A stretch of 64,000 nt of DNA from CALKAL01 sp051846895 (GTDB lineage: Bacteria > Bacillota > Bacilli > Bacillales > Alkalibacillaceae), in assembly GCA_051846895.1 (NCBI GenBank), contig JBPYCQ010000003.1, forward strand, positions 1 to 64,000, written 5' to 3'. A program made the translations under genes and the position numbers. Below are positions 25,213 through 34,497 of the stretch, piece after piece (positions within the stretch are counted from its first letter, which is position 1; every line of letters begins with the position of its first letter). The notes below the pieces were generated by a model, which searched no databases, was not told the origin of the DNA, and was given only the letters and a program-made list of their open reading frames with translations.

Positions 25213-26682
25213 CTATTTTTCATTTAAAAGTTGCTTTAATGCGCGTTTGCTTTTACGAGAAGCTAATATATATAATATATCTCCAACTTCAATTTTTGTA
25301 TCTCCAGATGGGGTTAATAATTCATTTTTTCGAATAACTGCATTGATTAGAACATCTTTGGGAAACTCGATATCTGCTAAAGTTTGTCCAGTAATCTGAA
25401 TTTCTTCGTTTACGACAAATTCAATCATCTCCGCATTTGCCTTTCCGATTGAAACCAATTCTAATGAATGCATCGGCTCTATTCTCTTAGGCCCTGTTAA
25501 ACTAAGCTTTTCAGCGAAGAAAGGAATTGTTGAACCTTGTATAAGAGCCGAAGTTAAAACAACGAAAAACACGACGTTAAAAAATAACTGACCATTTTCT
25601 AATCCTTCAGCCATCGGAAAAGTAGCCAACACAATTGGTACTGCTCCCTTCAATCCGGCCCAGGATAAAAAGATTTTTTCCCTTAAATTAAATCCTAGTT
25701 TAATGGTCGATAGAAACACAGCGATTGGGCGGGCAATACATATTAATATAAAAGAAATAAGCAATCCTTTCGCAATGATATCAACGTTAAAGACCTGCTT
25801 AGGAAAGACTAATAAACCTAATATCGTAAACATTAAAATCTGTGCCATCCAGGCAAATCCTTCACTAAATCTAAAAATAGAATGACGATAGGTTAAATCT
25901 GAATTTCCAATTAAAACTGCAGCAACGTAAACTGCTAACAGCCCACTTGCATTGATTAAATCCGTTACACTAAACGTTAATAATGCAAAAGCTAACGCGA
26001 ATACAGGATAAAGTCCACTTGAATCTAAATTGATGTTATTGATAGCGTATGTTGCTAATCGACCAAATAATAGACCGATTAATAAGCCAACAACCATCTG
26101 CCAAAAAAACAAACCAATTAACGACCAATATGAAGGCTGATCAATGGTTATTAATTCAATAAATGTAATCATTAAAATCATAGCCATCGGATCGTTGGAG
26201 CCAGATTCAGCTTCAAGTGTCGTTCCTAACTTAGGTTTTATATTTTGTCCTTTCAAAACCGCAAAGACGGCTGCGGCATCTGTTGAGCCAACAATTGATC
26301 CAAATAATAACCCCTCAACCCACGAAACTCCTAAAACTAATTTAGCCCCTACTGCAACAACAAGAGCGGTCAATATCACGCCTAACGTTGCTAATGAAAA
26401 AGATGGTTTAACCACTGGTTTTACATCTTTCCATTTCGTTTGAATACCACCATCAAATAAAATAACGACTAAAGCGAGCATCCCGATCATTCGAGATAAA
26501 TTGTAGTCACCAAATGGTAGTAATCCTAAAATATCTCCGCCTAACACCATCCCGACCAATATAAATAGAATAAGAGCTGGTACTCCTAGTCTACTAGAAA
26601 ATTTCGTAGCGATTACCCCAATAATGAGCAGCAATCCAAGAATTAATATAAAATGTTCAAGTGTGATGGTACTTTCCCCCAT
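25213..26682 (-). CDS. Potassium/proton antiporter (NhaP2/CvrA type)
   Basis: 489-residue CPA1-type antiporter: about twelve hydrophobic helices, the conserved core GSTDAAAVFAVL and GSNDPMAMIL (ion-binding Asp), and LSWAGLKGAVPIVLA. A soluble C-terminal TrkA-C (RCK_C) domain covers about residues 405-485 (EFVVNEEIQITGQTLADIEF, GDILYILASR) and probably senses a nucleotide. The start at 26682 is chosen because AAAGGGG lies 6 bases ahead; the frame extends 13 codons upstream. It likely exports K+ or Na+ in exchange for protons, fitting the osmotic theme of the area. Confidence 0.9.
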   Translation of the reverse strand: MGESTITLEHFILILGLLLIIGVIATKFSSRLGVPALILFILVGMVLGGDILGLLPFGDYNLSRMIGMLALVVILFDGGIQTKWKDVKPVVKPSFSLATLGVILTALVVAVGAKLVLGVSWVEGLLFGSIVGSTDAAAVFAVLKGQNIKPKLGTTLEAESGSNDPMAMILMITFIELITIDQPSYWSLIGLFFWQMVVGLLIGLLFGRLATYAINNINLDSSGLYPVFALAFALLTFSVTDLINASGLLAVYVAAVLIGNSDLTYRHSIFRFSEGFAWMAQILMFTILGLLVFPKQVFNVDIIAKGLLISFILICIARPIAVFLSTIKLGFNLREKIFLSWAGLKGAVPIVLATFPMAEGLENGQLFFNVVFFVVLTSALIQGSTIPFFAEKLSLTGPKRIEPMHSLELVSIGKANAEMIEFVVNEEIQITGQTLADIEFPKDVLINAVIRKNELLTPSGDTKIEVGDILYILASRKSKRALKQLLNEK

Positions 26683-26707
26683 ATAATGCCCCTTTCGAAA
26701 ATCCGTT

Positions 26708-27271
26708 CTATAAATTAACATCTACCTTTATATGATGTTCCTCATCTTTTGTAATACCAATATACTTTAACGTTTCAGAGTTTGAGCCATGGCCAAAAAT
26801 TGACCTTAAAATGGATACCGCAATTCCTTTCCGATAAGCATGGTAGCCAAACGTCTTTCGAATAGTATGTGTCCCTATTTGCCCCGGTTGTCCAATTTCT
26901 TTAGTAACTTTATTAATCATTTGGTACGCTTGCTGTCGTGAAATTGGTTTTTCATAATGTTTAGATTTAAATAAATACTGATTTGCGGATATTTTTGTTA
27001 ATTCAATATACTCTTTGAGTGCTGCTTGAACATTAGAGTTTAAATAATAATGCTTTTTCTGCTGGGTATTTTTTTCATGAATAGTTATAAGTTCATAAGC
27101 CTCTCTACCATCCCATACTTCATAAACTTTGATTTGTAGCCATTCACTTATTCTTATACCAGTATTAATACCGAAAACAAATAACAAATAATCTCGCTTC
27201 GAATGCTTTTTTAAGTAATCTTTAATCGCTTTTATAGATTCGAGGTCTTTTATCGGTTCCACAAATTCCAT
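26708..27271 (-). CDS. Short tyrosine recombinase (integrase-like)
   Basis: 187 residues, comprising only the catalytic domain of a tyrosine recombinase. The R-K-H-R-H-Y set is visible: Arg in INTGIRISEWL, Lys in the beta-hairpin QQKKHYYL, HTIRKTFGYH, the GHGS motif and nucleophile Tyr in LKYIGI. The N-terminal core-binding domain of XerC/XerD is absent, as in the family of short chromosomal recombinases common in bacilli. No attachment-site repeats or phage genes are nearby, so it is not part of an obvious mobile element. It lies 25 bp upstream of the antiporter start. Confidence 0.85.
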   Translation of the reverse strand: MEFVEPIKDLESIKAIKDYLKKHSKRDYLLFVFGINTGIRISEWLQIKVYEVWDGREAYELITIHEKNTQQKKHYYLNSNVQAALKEYIELTKISANQYLFKSKHYEKPISRQQAYQMINKVTKEIGQPGQIGTHTIRKTFGYHAYRKGIAVSILRSIFGHGSNSETLKYIGITKDEEHHIKVDVNL

Positions 27272-27498
27272 TTGATCACCTTTTTAAGGGTTACATAACA
27301 TTATTATATCGGACTTTTTGTATCATCTTTACTGAAAAGCTCTAAATATTTGAACTTTTTATGATTGCTTTATTTGTTGGGCGAGTTATTTTTTAACACC
27401 AGCACCACATCAGGTATACAGCATGACTCATTATTTGAAATTAATAACGGTTCGATGTATTTTAAATGAAACAACTAAAATTAATTCGAGGTAAAAAG

Positions 27499-28176
27499 AT
27501 GAAAAAAATAATGGTCGTTGATGACGAATTTAATGTCGTTAATTTTCTAAAATTTCGTTTAGAAGAAGCTGGATACGATGTCTTTTGTGCTAGTGATGGT
27601 ATCGAAGCAATACAAATCATGCATAAAGAAAAATGTGATTTAGCTGTAGTTGATGTCATGATGCCTTATATGGATGGTTTTTCTTTAACGAAGGAGATCC
27701 GAAGTCTCTATGATATTCCAATTATCCTTTTAACAGCTAAAGGACAAATTAGTGATAAAGAAGAAGGCTTTAAATCTGGAGCTGATGATTATCTCGTCAA
27801 ACCTTTTGAACATAAAGAATTAATTTTTCGTATTGAAGCGCTATTTCGCCGCTATCAACCTGAAGAGCAACAGCAAACAATTAAACTAGGCAGTACAGTT
27901 ATTAACAAAAAAAGCTATGAAGTCAAAATAAATAATCAAACATATATGCTTCCTTTAAAAGAGTTTGAACTTTTATATTTCTTAGCTTCAAATGCTCAGC
28001 AAGTCTTTTCTCGTGAGCATTTAATTGAACATATTTGGGGTATTGAATTTGAAGGTGATGTTCGAACGGTTGATGTACATGTTAAGCGGTTAAGGGAACG
28101 TTTTTCAAAATTAACAGATGATTTTCAAATCAAAACTGTGCGTGGTGTCGGGTATATGTTGGAGTCAAGAAGATGA
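27499..28176 (+). CDS. OmpR-family response regulator, HssR-like
   Basis: Receiver domain (about 1-115; phospho-acceptor Asp in VVDVMMPYMDGF, Lys in DYLVKPFE) and winged-helix DNA-binding domain (TVDVHVKRLRERF, TVRGVGYML). The combination LAVVDVMMPYMDGF, GADDYLVKPFEHKELIFRI and EGDVRTVDVHVKRLR closely follows HssR, the haem-response regulator of staphylococci and B. anthracis. The start at 27499 is chosen because CGAGGT stands 6 bases ahead; the frame extends 11 codons upstream. It overlaps the kinase gene by 4 bases (ATGA). No hrtAB efflux genes are adjacent. Confidence 0.88.
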   Translation: MKKIMVVDDEFNVVNFLKFRLEEAGYDVFCASDGIEAIQIMHKEKCDLAVVDVMMPYMDGFSLTKEIRSLYDIPIILLTAKGQISDKEEGFKSGADDYLVKPFEHKELIFRIEALFRRYQPEEQQQTIKLGSTVINKKSYEVKINNQTYMLPLKEFELLYFLASNAQQVFSREHLIEHIWGIEFEGDVRTVDVHVKRLRERFSKLTDDFQIKTVRGVGYMLESRR

Positions 28177-29564
28177 AATCGTTATATATTAAGTTCATTG
28201 TAATGACAATCAGTATTATGATTTTTAGTAGTGTGATCGCCTTCATTGTTTCTAATACGTATTACCAACAGAAATTAAAACCGTTAAATGATGAAAAGAA
28301 TACGAGTATTGCTTTAAATATTGCTGATTATATAAGCGAGAACCCACAGATCAATTTAGATAGTTATTTAGATCAAATAGCTTCTATTGGCTATCAAGTT
28401 TACCTAGCTGATGCAGATCATAATGGAACGTTTTATGGCTCACCTTTTCGAGATACTTCCATATCGGAATCAACTGTACAAACAGTGTTGGAAGGTGAAG
28501 TTTATCACGGCATACTGCACTTTCCGCAAGAAACATTTGTTACTGGTTTTTTTGCAAATGAATTAAGGAATACAATCGGAGTTCCTCTTAAGCATCAAGG
28601 TGTGACGTATGCCCTTTTTATTAGGCCAAACATTAAGCTTTTATTTAATGAAATGCACTATTTATTTGGCTGGATTATAGTGATTACAATAATTTTAAGT
28701 ATTATTTTAGTATTACTAAGCACGAAATATTTGGTGAATCCGATTTCGAAGTTAACGAAAGCGACAGAATCTCTTGCTGAAGGCAATCATGATGTGGAAC
28801 TCGATATTAATCGTCACGATGAGTTAGGTGAGTTGTCGAGTAGTTTCTTGCAAATGGCTAAAAAACTACAACAACTTGATGAAACAAGAAAGGATTTCAT
28901 ATCAAACATTTCGCACGATATTCAATCACCATTAACAAATATCAAAGGATACGTAAGTATTTTGGAAAAACATTCCTTGACAAACGATGAAAAGGAAAAA
29001 TATATTTCTATTATCCATCAAGAAATATCAAGGTTGTCTACTTTAACTGATCAGTTGCTATTACTTGCATCGCTCGACAGGAATGAAGATATTCTTAATA
29101 AAAAAATGTACAACGTCAGCGAGCAAATAAAACAGTTAATTCAAAATTACCAATGGAAAATAAATGAAAAGGGTATTATGTTAAGTTACTCGTTGTCTGA
29201 TACTGAAATATACGGAGATCCTTCATTACTAAACACCGTTTGGGACAATTTATTGACGAACGCCATTAAATATAATAAACCTAATGGAACTATTCATATC
29301 CAATTAGAAAAGACAGAAGAAGTAGTAACTATTAAGTTCAAAGATGTAGGTATTGGTTTGAGCATAGATGCTCAAGAAAAGATTTTCGACCGTTTCTACA
29401 GAGTGGATAGCGCTCGTTCACAAACTGTTGAGGGGACAGGACTTGGATTATCCATTGCCTTATCCATTGTGAGTTTACATAAAGGGGATATCAGCGTGTT
29501 AAGTGAAGAAGACAACGGCTCAACGTTTATCGTAACACTCCCTATTAGTCATGTCAGACACTAA
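28173..29564 (+). CDS. Sensor histidine kinase, HssS-like
   Basis: 463 residues: two membrane helices (about 7-27 and 163-185) bracketing a roughly 135-residue extracellular sensor. HAMP follows (about 186-240), then the His-box FISNISHDIQSPLTN and the ATPase motifs DNLLTNAIKYN, DVGIGLS and GTGLGLSIA. The sensor carries FYGSPFRDTSIS, YHGIL, FVTGFFANELRNTIGV and ALFIRPNI, all recognisable in staphylococcal HssS. This points to haem or membrane haem-damage sensing. Its last codons form the 5' arm of the terminator. Confidence 0.88.
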   Translation: MKSLYIKFIVMTISIMIFSSVIAFIVSNTYYQQKLKPLNDEKNTSIALNIADYISENPQINLDSYLDQIASIGYQVYLADADHNGTFYGSPFRDTSISESTVQTVLEGEVYHGILHFPQETFVTGFFANELRNTIGVPLKHQGVTYALFIRPNIKLLFNEMHYLFGWIIVITIILSIILVLLSTKYLVNPISKLTKATESLAEGNHDVELDINRHDELGELSSSFLQMAKKLQQLDETRKDFISNISHDIQSPLTNIKGYVSILEKHSLTNDEKEKYISIIHQEISRLSTLTDQLLLLASLDRNEDILNKKMYNVSEQIKQLIQNYQWKINEKGIMLSYSLSDTEIYGDPSLLNTVWDNLLTNAIKYNKPNGTIHIQLEKTEEVVTIKFKDVGIGLSIDAQEKIFDRFYRVDSARSQTVEGTGLGLSIALSIVSLHKGDISVLSEEDNGSTFIVTLPISHVRH

Positions 29565-29592
29565 TCTATTAAGTTGGTGTCTGACATTTTAT
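29553..29592 (+). terminator. Terminator of the two-component operon
   Basis: GTCAGACAC pairs with GTGTCTGAC around a 15-base loop, followed by ATTTTATTG. The 5' arm lies within the final codons of the kinase gene. Confidence 0.85.
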
Positions 29593-29603
29593 TGTCATTG
29601 TTT

Positions 29604-29623
29604 ATTCATACTCCGTTCATATT
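29604..29623 (+). promoter_or_regulatory. Direct repeat resembling an HssR binding site
   Basis: ATTCATACT, two bases, then GTTCATATT. This fits the tandem HssR repeat as I recall it (GTTCATATT-N2-GTTCATATT): one half is exact, the other differs at two of nine positions. It stands about 55 bp upstream of the 129-residue membrane protein gene and just downstream of the HssRS-like genes. Confidence 0.6.
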
Positions 29624-29677
29624 GATGAACTAACATCATATTAAATTAAACAAGTTTAGTTATGGGAGTGGATTATA

Positions 29678-30067
29678 ATGAATAATCATAGTCAAACACT
29701 GTTACGTCTTGCAAGCATATTTGGTGTCATCGGTGCAATTTTAGGTGCACATATGGCTGGTGCTGGTTCATATGCATTTCGGCCTGTACATGCCCATATT
29801 CTAGTTGTAGGCTGGTTAAGCTTATTTGCTTGGGCTGTTTATTATAAAGTTTTCCAGTCGAAAAGCTCTATACTAACAAAACTACATGTATGGAGTGCCA
29901 TAATTGGGTCAATTGGTTTAACTATCGGTATGTGGCTCTATATGGTAAGACCATTTGATTTACCAGAAGGATTAACTTTAGGATTTTATATAGGCGGTGG
30001 AGCAACTTTATTATTAAGTTACGTCATTTTCTTTTTCATGACGCTTGTATATAAGGTAGAAAAATAA
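29678..30067 (+). CDS. Four-span membrane protein with VHAH motif
   Basis: 129 residues with four hydrophobic helices. The second helix carries PVHAHILVVGW, a motif found in small proteins often labelled as cytochrome-c-oxidase-like because it recalls haem-ligand helices of subunit I. The first helix has GAHMAGAG. GGGAGTGG precedes the ATG by a suitable distance. The gene has its own promoter region with an HssR-like direct repeat and its own strong terminator, so it is a candidate target of the adjacent two-component system. Haem binding by the His residues is a guess. Confidence 0.7.
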   Translation: MNNHSQTLLRLASIFGVIGAILGAHMAGAGSYAFRPVHAHILVVGWLSLFAWAVYYKVFQSKSSILTKLHVWSAIIGSIGLTIGMWLYMVRPFDLPEGLTLGFYIGGGATLLLSYVIFFFMTLVYKVEK

Positions 30068-30085
30068 ACACCCACCCTCATAAAA

Positions 30086-30132
30086 CCCCCTCTTAAAAAG
30101 TTCGCAATAAAACTTTTAAGAGGGGGATTTTT
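30086..30132. terminator. Bidirectional terminator
   Basis: Long stem CCCCCTCTTAAAAAGTT/AACTTTTAAGAGGGGG (one extra A) around an 8-base loop. A T-run stands on the plus side (ATTTTTATT) and a weaker TTTTATG on the minus side, between converging genes. Confidence 0.9.
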
Positions 30133-30574
30133 ATTCCTTCATTAACAAATAATCATTTGTTTTTGTCACCGATATATGCGGATGTTTACTTGCAAATTCA
30201 TCAAGCTGATCATATACTTCTACAGGCTCAAAATTAACGATTCGCATATTAATCCCTTTTTTCACCTTGACTTGTGCACACCTTTTCATCCAACCGATAC
30301 ATTTAAAATTGATGCTTTGAATTCGGTCAGGAGTAACTTCTCTTTTAAAAATTCGAATATTCCATATAAACATTTCATGTCTCAATGTATCGTTTTCAAT
30401 TGCGAATTTAAAATTTGTAAACATGATTAAAAATAAAATGGTTGCGAATGGGATTAGTATAAATAGTGGGATTGAAAATTCCTTAGACAAGTTCCTGTTA
30501 AAAAAAATGATTATTAAGATAGCAATAAAATAAAATAGAGACAATATTTTTGGTGTTGTTGCACGATAAACCAA
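30131..30574 (-). CDS. Two-span membrane protein with PH-like C-terminal domain
   Basis: 147 residues: two close hydrophobic helices (about 9-25 and 32-52), then a beta-rich domain with an ending like small bacterial PH-fold proteins (NFKFAIENDTLRHEM, REVTPDRIQSINF, VNFEPVEVYDQLDEFASKHP). I judge it a bPH-type membrane protein, with moderate certainty. The role is unknown. It is monocistronic and ends at the shared terminator. Confidence 0.65.
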   Translation of the reverse strand: MVYRATTPKILSLFYFIAILIIIFFNRNLSKEFSIPLFILIPFATILFLIMFTNFKFAIENDTLRHEMFIWNIRIFKREVTPDRIQSINFKCIGWMKRCAQVKVKKGINMRIVNFEPVEVYDQLDEFASKHPHISVTKTNDYLLMKE

Positions 30575-30753
30575 TTGATATCCTCCTATTCAAAAATATT
30601 AACTATCTTACATCATTATATTGTCTTACTCCCCCATATTCAACATCAATCTACTAATAAAGATAATATATGGAAACATTTATTTGCATAACGAACAGAA
30701 TACTCGTCTATTTCTTTTATCTCCTGAATAAAATGTTTCCGAGGTGAAAATCA

Positions 30754-31920
30754 TTGAATATTACAACGATTAACAAATTACATATCTTTATTGTTATGTT
30801 TTTTATGAGCTTAATTATGAGTGTACAAGCACCTTTGTTTACACCATATGCAGCGATGCTCGGTGCTTCTAGTGTATTAATTGGAATCATGCTTAGTGTC
30901 TCTCAATTAGCGAATTTATCGGGAAATTTAATTGCGGGTCCACTCGTTGACCGTTTTGGAAAAAAATTATTTATTACACTTCCTATGCTTTTCGCTGGAG
31001 TTATTTTTATTTTTCATGGATTGGCGGAGAATGCAACAAGCCTGTTATTTCTTCGTACATTAAATGGGTTTACTTTAGCTTTTTTAATCCCTGCGGCACT
31101 GGCGCTATTATCAAGTTATGCGAAAAACAGTCAGCAGCAAGGGAAAAATATGGCCATTTACGGTATGCTTGGTACGGTTTCAAGTATTGTCGCACCAGCC
31201 ATTGGAGGAAAGTTGGGTTCTCTTATAGGATATGCCAACACTTACTTTATCATTGGAATAGCTCTACTCTTAACGGCCTTTTACACATTTGTTTTCCTAC
31301 AAGATCGCAGTAATAACTATAAAAAAAGACAAGCAAATCATTCAGTAAGTATGGCACAAGTTTTATCTATGCCTAATTTACATATCGTCTTAGTGACGGG
31401 GTTCGCAGTAATGTATATACATGGAGTAATTATTTATGAAGTTCCTTATTTGACAGTTGAAAAAGGTCTTTCTACCGCCACAACCGGTTTACTATTTAGC
31501 TTCATGGCAATCGGTACATTAATCGCATTATCCTTATTTTTTATCAATCGATATGACCCAATTAAACGGTTAATCTTTGGTCTGTTTGGGATGTCAATGA
31601 CGTTATATGCAATATTTAATGATTTACTTGCATTACCATTATTACTTTTCTCAATTGGATTCTTTTTCGGAATAATGATGCCTGCGATGGCGATTGCCGT
31701 GACTGACTCAATCTCTAAAGAAGCCCACGGGCGAGCGTTTGGTTTAATGTCTGCGGTATACTCATTAGGAATGATTGTAAGTACTTTTTTAACTGGAATT
31801 ATACGTGACAACATATCACCTTATTTTATTGCATTTATTGTCGGTATGACTGTTCTCATATTTGTTGGATATAAAAGAATAGGCATGACAAAAGTCACAC
31901 GAACAGGAGCTTATGAATGA
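30754..31920 (+). CDS. Major facilitator superfamily transporter
   Basis: 388 residues with twelve predicted helices. The conserved loop-2/3 motif GPLVDRFGKKL and the second-half counterpart around RYDPIKRLIFG are present. Length and features fit drug- or metabolite-efflux MFS proteins; the substrate cannot be told. The start is TTG at 30754, well supported by GAGGTG 7 bases ahead. It is followed within a few bases by a bidirectional terminator. Confidence 0.9.
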   Translation: MNITTINKLHIFIVMFFMSLIMSVQAPLFTPYAAMLGASSVLIGIMLSVSQLANLSGNLIAGPLVDRFGKKLFITLPMLFAGVIFIFHGLAENATSLLFLRTLNGFTLAFLIPAALALLSSYAKNSQQQGKNMAIYGMLGTVSSIVAPAIGGKLGSLIGYANTYFIIGIALLLTAFYTFVFLQDRSNNYKKRQANHSVSMAQVLSMPNLHIVLVTGFAVMYIHGVIIYEVPYLTVEKGLSTATTGLLFSFMAIGTLIALSLFFINRYDPIKRLIFGLFGMSMTLYAIFNDLLALPLLLFSIGFFFGIMMPAMAIAVTDSISKEAHGRAFGLMSAVYSLGMIVSTFLTGIIRDNISPYFIAFIVGMTVLIFVGYKRIGMTKVTRTGAYE

Positions 31921-31950
31921 AAAAACGAGTGTGTCGTTACACTCGTTTTC
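31921..31950. terminator. Bidirectional terminator between the MFS and DUF1292 genes
   Basis: ACGAGTGT pairs with ACACTCGT around GTCGTT (31925-31946). Plus side: TTTCGTTCGTTT. Minus side: TTTTTT. Confidence 0.88.
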
Positions 31951-31956
31951 GTTCGT

Positions 31957-32238
31957 TTATTCCTCATCATGATTAAGAAAAATATCATCAAACGCTGCGG
32001 AAACCTTGTCAAATTCTTCGTCAGATTCAACTGGTTCCAGATCCCCTTCTGCATCAACCTTTAAGAAAAACACGTCGATATCATCTTCCTCTTCATCTTC
32101 GAGGTCCCCAATAAAACTGACAGCTATATACTCAGTACCGTCTATATTGGTAGTAGCCATTACTTCAACATCGTGTTCTTCTTCAGTGTCATCAGTAATA
32201 GTGAATACTTCGCCTACTTCAATTTTGTCTTCGCTCAT
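31957..32238 (-). CDS. DUF1292 acidic protein (YrzB-like)
   Basis: 93-residue, very acidic protein matching DUF1292, the YrzB group of Firmicutes. It has the VFTITDDTEEEHDVEVMAT opening, YIAVSFIGDLEDEEE, and FFLKVDAEGDLEPVESDEEFDKVSAAFDD. The start at 32238 is chosen because AAGGAGGAACTATAC precedes it; the apparent earlier ATG would place the ribosome site inside the coding region. In B. subtilis yrzB lies next to yrrK and yrzL, a context not seen here. Function unknown. Confidence 0.9.
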   Translation of the reverse strand: MSEDKIEVGEVFTITDDTEEEHDVEVMATTNIDGTEYIAVSFIGDLEDEEEDDIDVFFLKVDAEGDLEPVESDEEFDKVSAAFDDIFLNHDEE

Positions 32239-32327
32239 GTATAGTTCCTCCTTAATCACGGATATTAATTAATTTTGGCCATTTTCCCTTTATTTATTCG
32301 TCGCCAAGATGAATTCACATTCATTAT

Positions 32328-32578
32328 TCATTCCTTGGTTTTTGGGAAAAACGCATTAATTAACACCATTACAACAAGAAATAATAAAAACCCAATACTG
32401 ACAATCAACACTTTAAATCCTTTCCAAGTGATTATAAAATAAGAGGAAATAAAAACAATCACATATGCAATAAAACATATCCCCATTGACTTAGGTCGAG
32501 TTTTTTGAAAAGTTTCGTAGCAGTGAAAATGAGTAAATTTATGATAAAACCTACCGCCACTTGCAGATAGACGTCCAC
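32328..32578 (-). pseudogene. Small three-span membrane protein interrupted by a frameshift at A6
   Basis: GTG at 32578, behind a strong GGAGGGA, starts a membrane-type frame (MDVYLQVAVGFIINLLIF...) that breaks after a run of six A's (32501-32506 as T's on the plus strand). Moving back one base there (AAA AAA ACT instead of AAA AAA CTC) restores an 83-residue protein with two more helices (CFIAYVIVFISSYFII, VLIVSIGFLLFLVVMVLI) ending at 32328. It is a pseudogene, a homopolymer sequencing error or a slippage site. Family unknown. Confidence 0.55.
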
Positions 32579-32681
32579 GGAAGTCCCTCCTCGATGACTT
32601 ATCATTAATTCATAAGCTTATTAGAATGCTTTATAAATACAATATGTAGTTAAGTAAAAAAGAGGACTATACTAATTCAAT

Positions 32682-32718
32682 TTAAAAAACCAGATGACTA
32701 ATTAATAATCACCTGGTT
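32682..32718 (-). terminator. prfC terminator
   Basis: On the minus strand AACCAGGTGA pairs with TCATCTGGTT (one G-U), followed by TTTTAAA. Confidence 0.8.
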
Positions 32719-32725
32719 TATTTCT

Positions 32726-34309
32726 TTAACTTTGTTCATATTGGTTAACTTCGAATAAATCAATCAACTCAATATCGGAATGATTTTCTTCAAACCACCT
32801 TAAAGCAAAATCATTTTTAAATAAAACTACAAAATTACCATCCCGATCTTTGACTAAGAGATTCCGTTCATCAAATAGGGTCCGATCTACTTGTCGATCC
32901 TTTAGCCAGCGTGGAACCCGATCTCCTATTGATTCTAATACAACCTCAGAATTATACTCATTCTCCATCCGATATTTAAATACATCGAATTGCAATTCAC
33001 CGACTGCCCCAAGAATAAAGGAATCATCTCGGTCTTTTATAAATAGTTGAATGGCTCCTTCTTGAACAAGCTGCTCAACACCTTTTCGAAATTGCTTAGA
33101 TTTCATGACGTTTTTTGCTGTTACTTTTTTATAAATTTCTGGTGGGAACTTTGGCAACTCATCATACTCAAATATCTCTTTACCATCAATAAGTGTATCC
33201 CCAATACGGTATATATTCGGATCATAAATTCCAATAATATCACCGGCATAAGCCTCATCTACTGTTCCTCTCGATGAAGCAACGAATTGTTGAGTTTGTG
33301 ATAAGTTAATGGATTTCCCAGTTCTAGCGAGTCTGACATTCATCCCGCGTTCAAATTTCCCTGAACAGACACGAAGAAAAGCGACACGGTCACGATGTTT
33401 CGGGTTCATATTCGCTTGTATTTTAAAGATGAAACCGGAAAAGTCTGGATTATTCGGATCAATGACGCTACTTGTAGTTCTTCTCGATCCTGGTGCTGGT
33501 GCCATTGAAATAAATGTATCAAAAAATGACTGAACACCAAAAGGAGCTAAAGCACTTCCAAAAAAGACAGGCGTCAATGTTCCAGCTAAAACATCTTCCA
33601 GAGAGAACTCTTCCCCTGCTTCCTCTAACAATTCTAACTCTTCCTTTGCAGCTTGAAACGTTTCATTATTATATAAATTTTCATGCTCTTGTTTTTCTAA
33701 TTCACCAAGTGGGATAGAAACTTCTTGTTCATTCCCTCTAAATTGTACAAACTCATGTTTTGAACGATCAAAAATACCAAGAAACCTTTTCCCCATACCA
33801 GCTGGCCAGTTCATTGGATAAGTGTCAATCTCTAACACTTCTTCTACTTCCTTTAATAGGTCAAAAGGTTCTCGACCTTCGCGATCTAGCTTATTGAAAA
33901 ACGTAAAAATAGGAATTCCTCTCATCCGACATACTTTAAACAATTTCTTAGTCTGCTCTTGAATTCCTTTTGTAGAATCAATAATCATGACAACACTGTC
34001 AACCGCAGTTAAAGTTCGATACGTATCTTCACTAAAGTCTTCATGACCAGGAGTATCAAGAATGTTCACCTGATATCCTTTATAAGGAAAGTTCATCACA
34101 CTGGAAGTAACTGAGATTCCACGCTGTTTCTCTATTTCCATCCAGTCTGATGTAGCAAACTTTCCTGACTTTTTTCCTTTAACTGTCCCGGTAGAACGAA
34201 TTATATTACCGAATAAAAGCAACGTCTCAGTTAGCGTCGTTTTTCCGGCATCTGGATGAGAAATAATCGCAAACGTTCTTCTTTTATTGACTTCGTCTTT
34301 TATATTCAT
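32726..34309 (-). CDS. prfC: Peptide chain release factor 3
   Basis: 527-residue translational GTPase that recycles RF1/RF2 from terminating ribosomes. The G-domain motifs are complete: SHPDAGKTT, the RGISVTSSV switch region, DTPGHEDF and FNKLDREG. The domain-II and -III sequences (VGELQFDVFKYRMENEYNSEV) are diagnostic for RF3 rather than EF-G. It is full length and monocistronic. RF3 is absent from B. subtilis 168 as far as I recall, so its presence is a lineage feature within bacilli. Confidence 0.95.
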   Translation of the reverse strand: MNIKDEVNKRRTFAIISHPDAGKTTLTETLLLFGNIIRSTGTVKGKKSGKFATSDWMEIEKQRGISVTSSVMNFPYKGYQVNILDTPGHEDFSEDTYRTLTAVDSVVMIIDSTKGIQEQTKKLFKVCRMRGIPIFTFFNKLDREGREPFDLLKEVEEVLEIDTYPMNWPAGMGKRFLGIFDRSKHEFVQFRGNEQEVSIPLGELEKQEHENLYNNETFQAAKEELELLEEAGEEFSLEDVLAGTLTPVFFGSALAPFGVQSFFDTFISMAPAPGSRRTTSSVIDPNNPDFSGFIFKIQANMNPKHRDRVAFLRVCSGKFERGMNVRLARTGKSINLSQTQQFVASSRGTVDEAYAGDIIGIYDPNIYRIGDTLIDGKEIFEYDELPKFPPEIYKKVTAKNVMKSKQFRKGVEQLVQEGAIQLFIKDRDDSFILGAVGELQFDVFKYRMENEYNSEVVLESIGDRVPRWLKDRQVDRTLFDERNLLVKDRDGNFVVLFKNDFALRWFEENHSDIELIDLFEVNQYEQS

Positions 34310-34497
34310 TTTAAAAATCCCTTCTTAATATAATTTTTAAATGGCTTTGGGATTTTCAATCTACATTGGACTAATTCTCCTTACGTTCTTTTCTTCTTTT
34401 ACAATATACTACAATCCAATATAATATTCACTTACATTTTTCATGTTATGAATATAAAAGGTCTAACCCCACATAATAAATATAGGGAGGCGATTAA

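Noticed and set aside
26708..27271. Integrated prophage or genomic island marked by the recombinase
   Set aside because: No attachment-site repeats, phage genes or composition change were seen around it; the protein belongs to a stand-alone chromosomal group.
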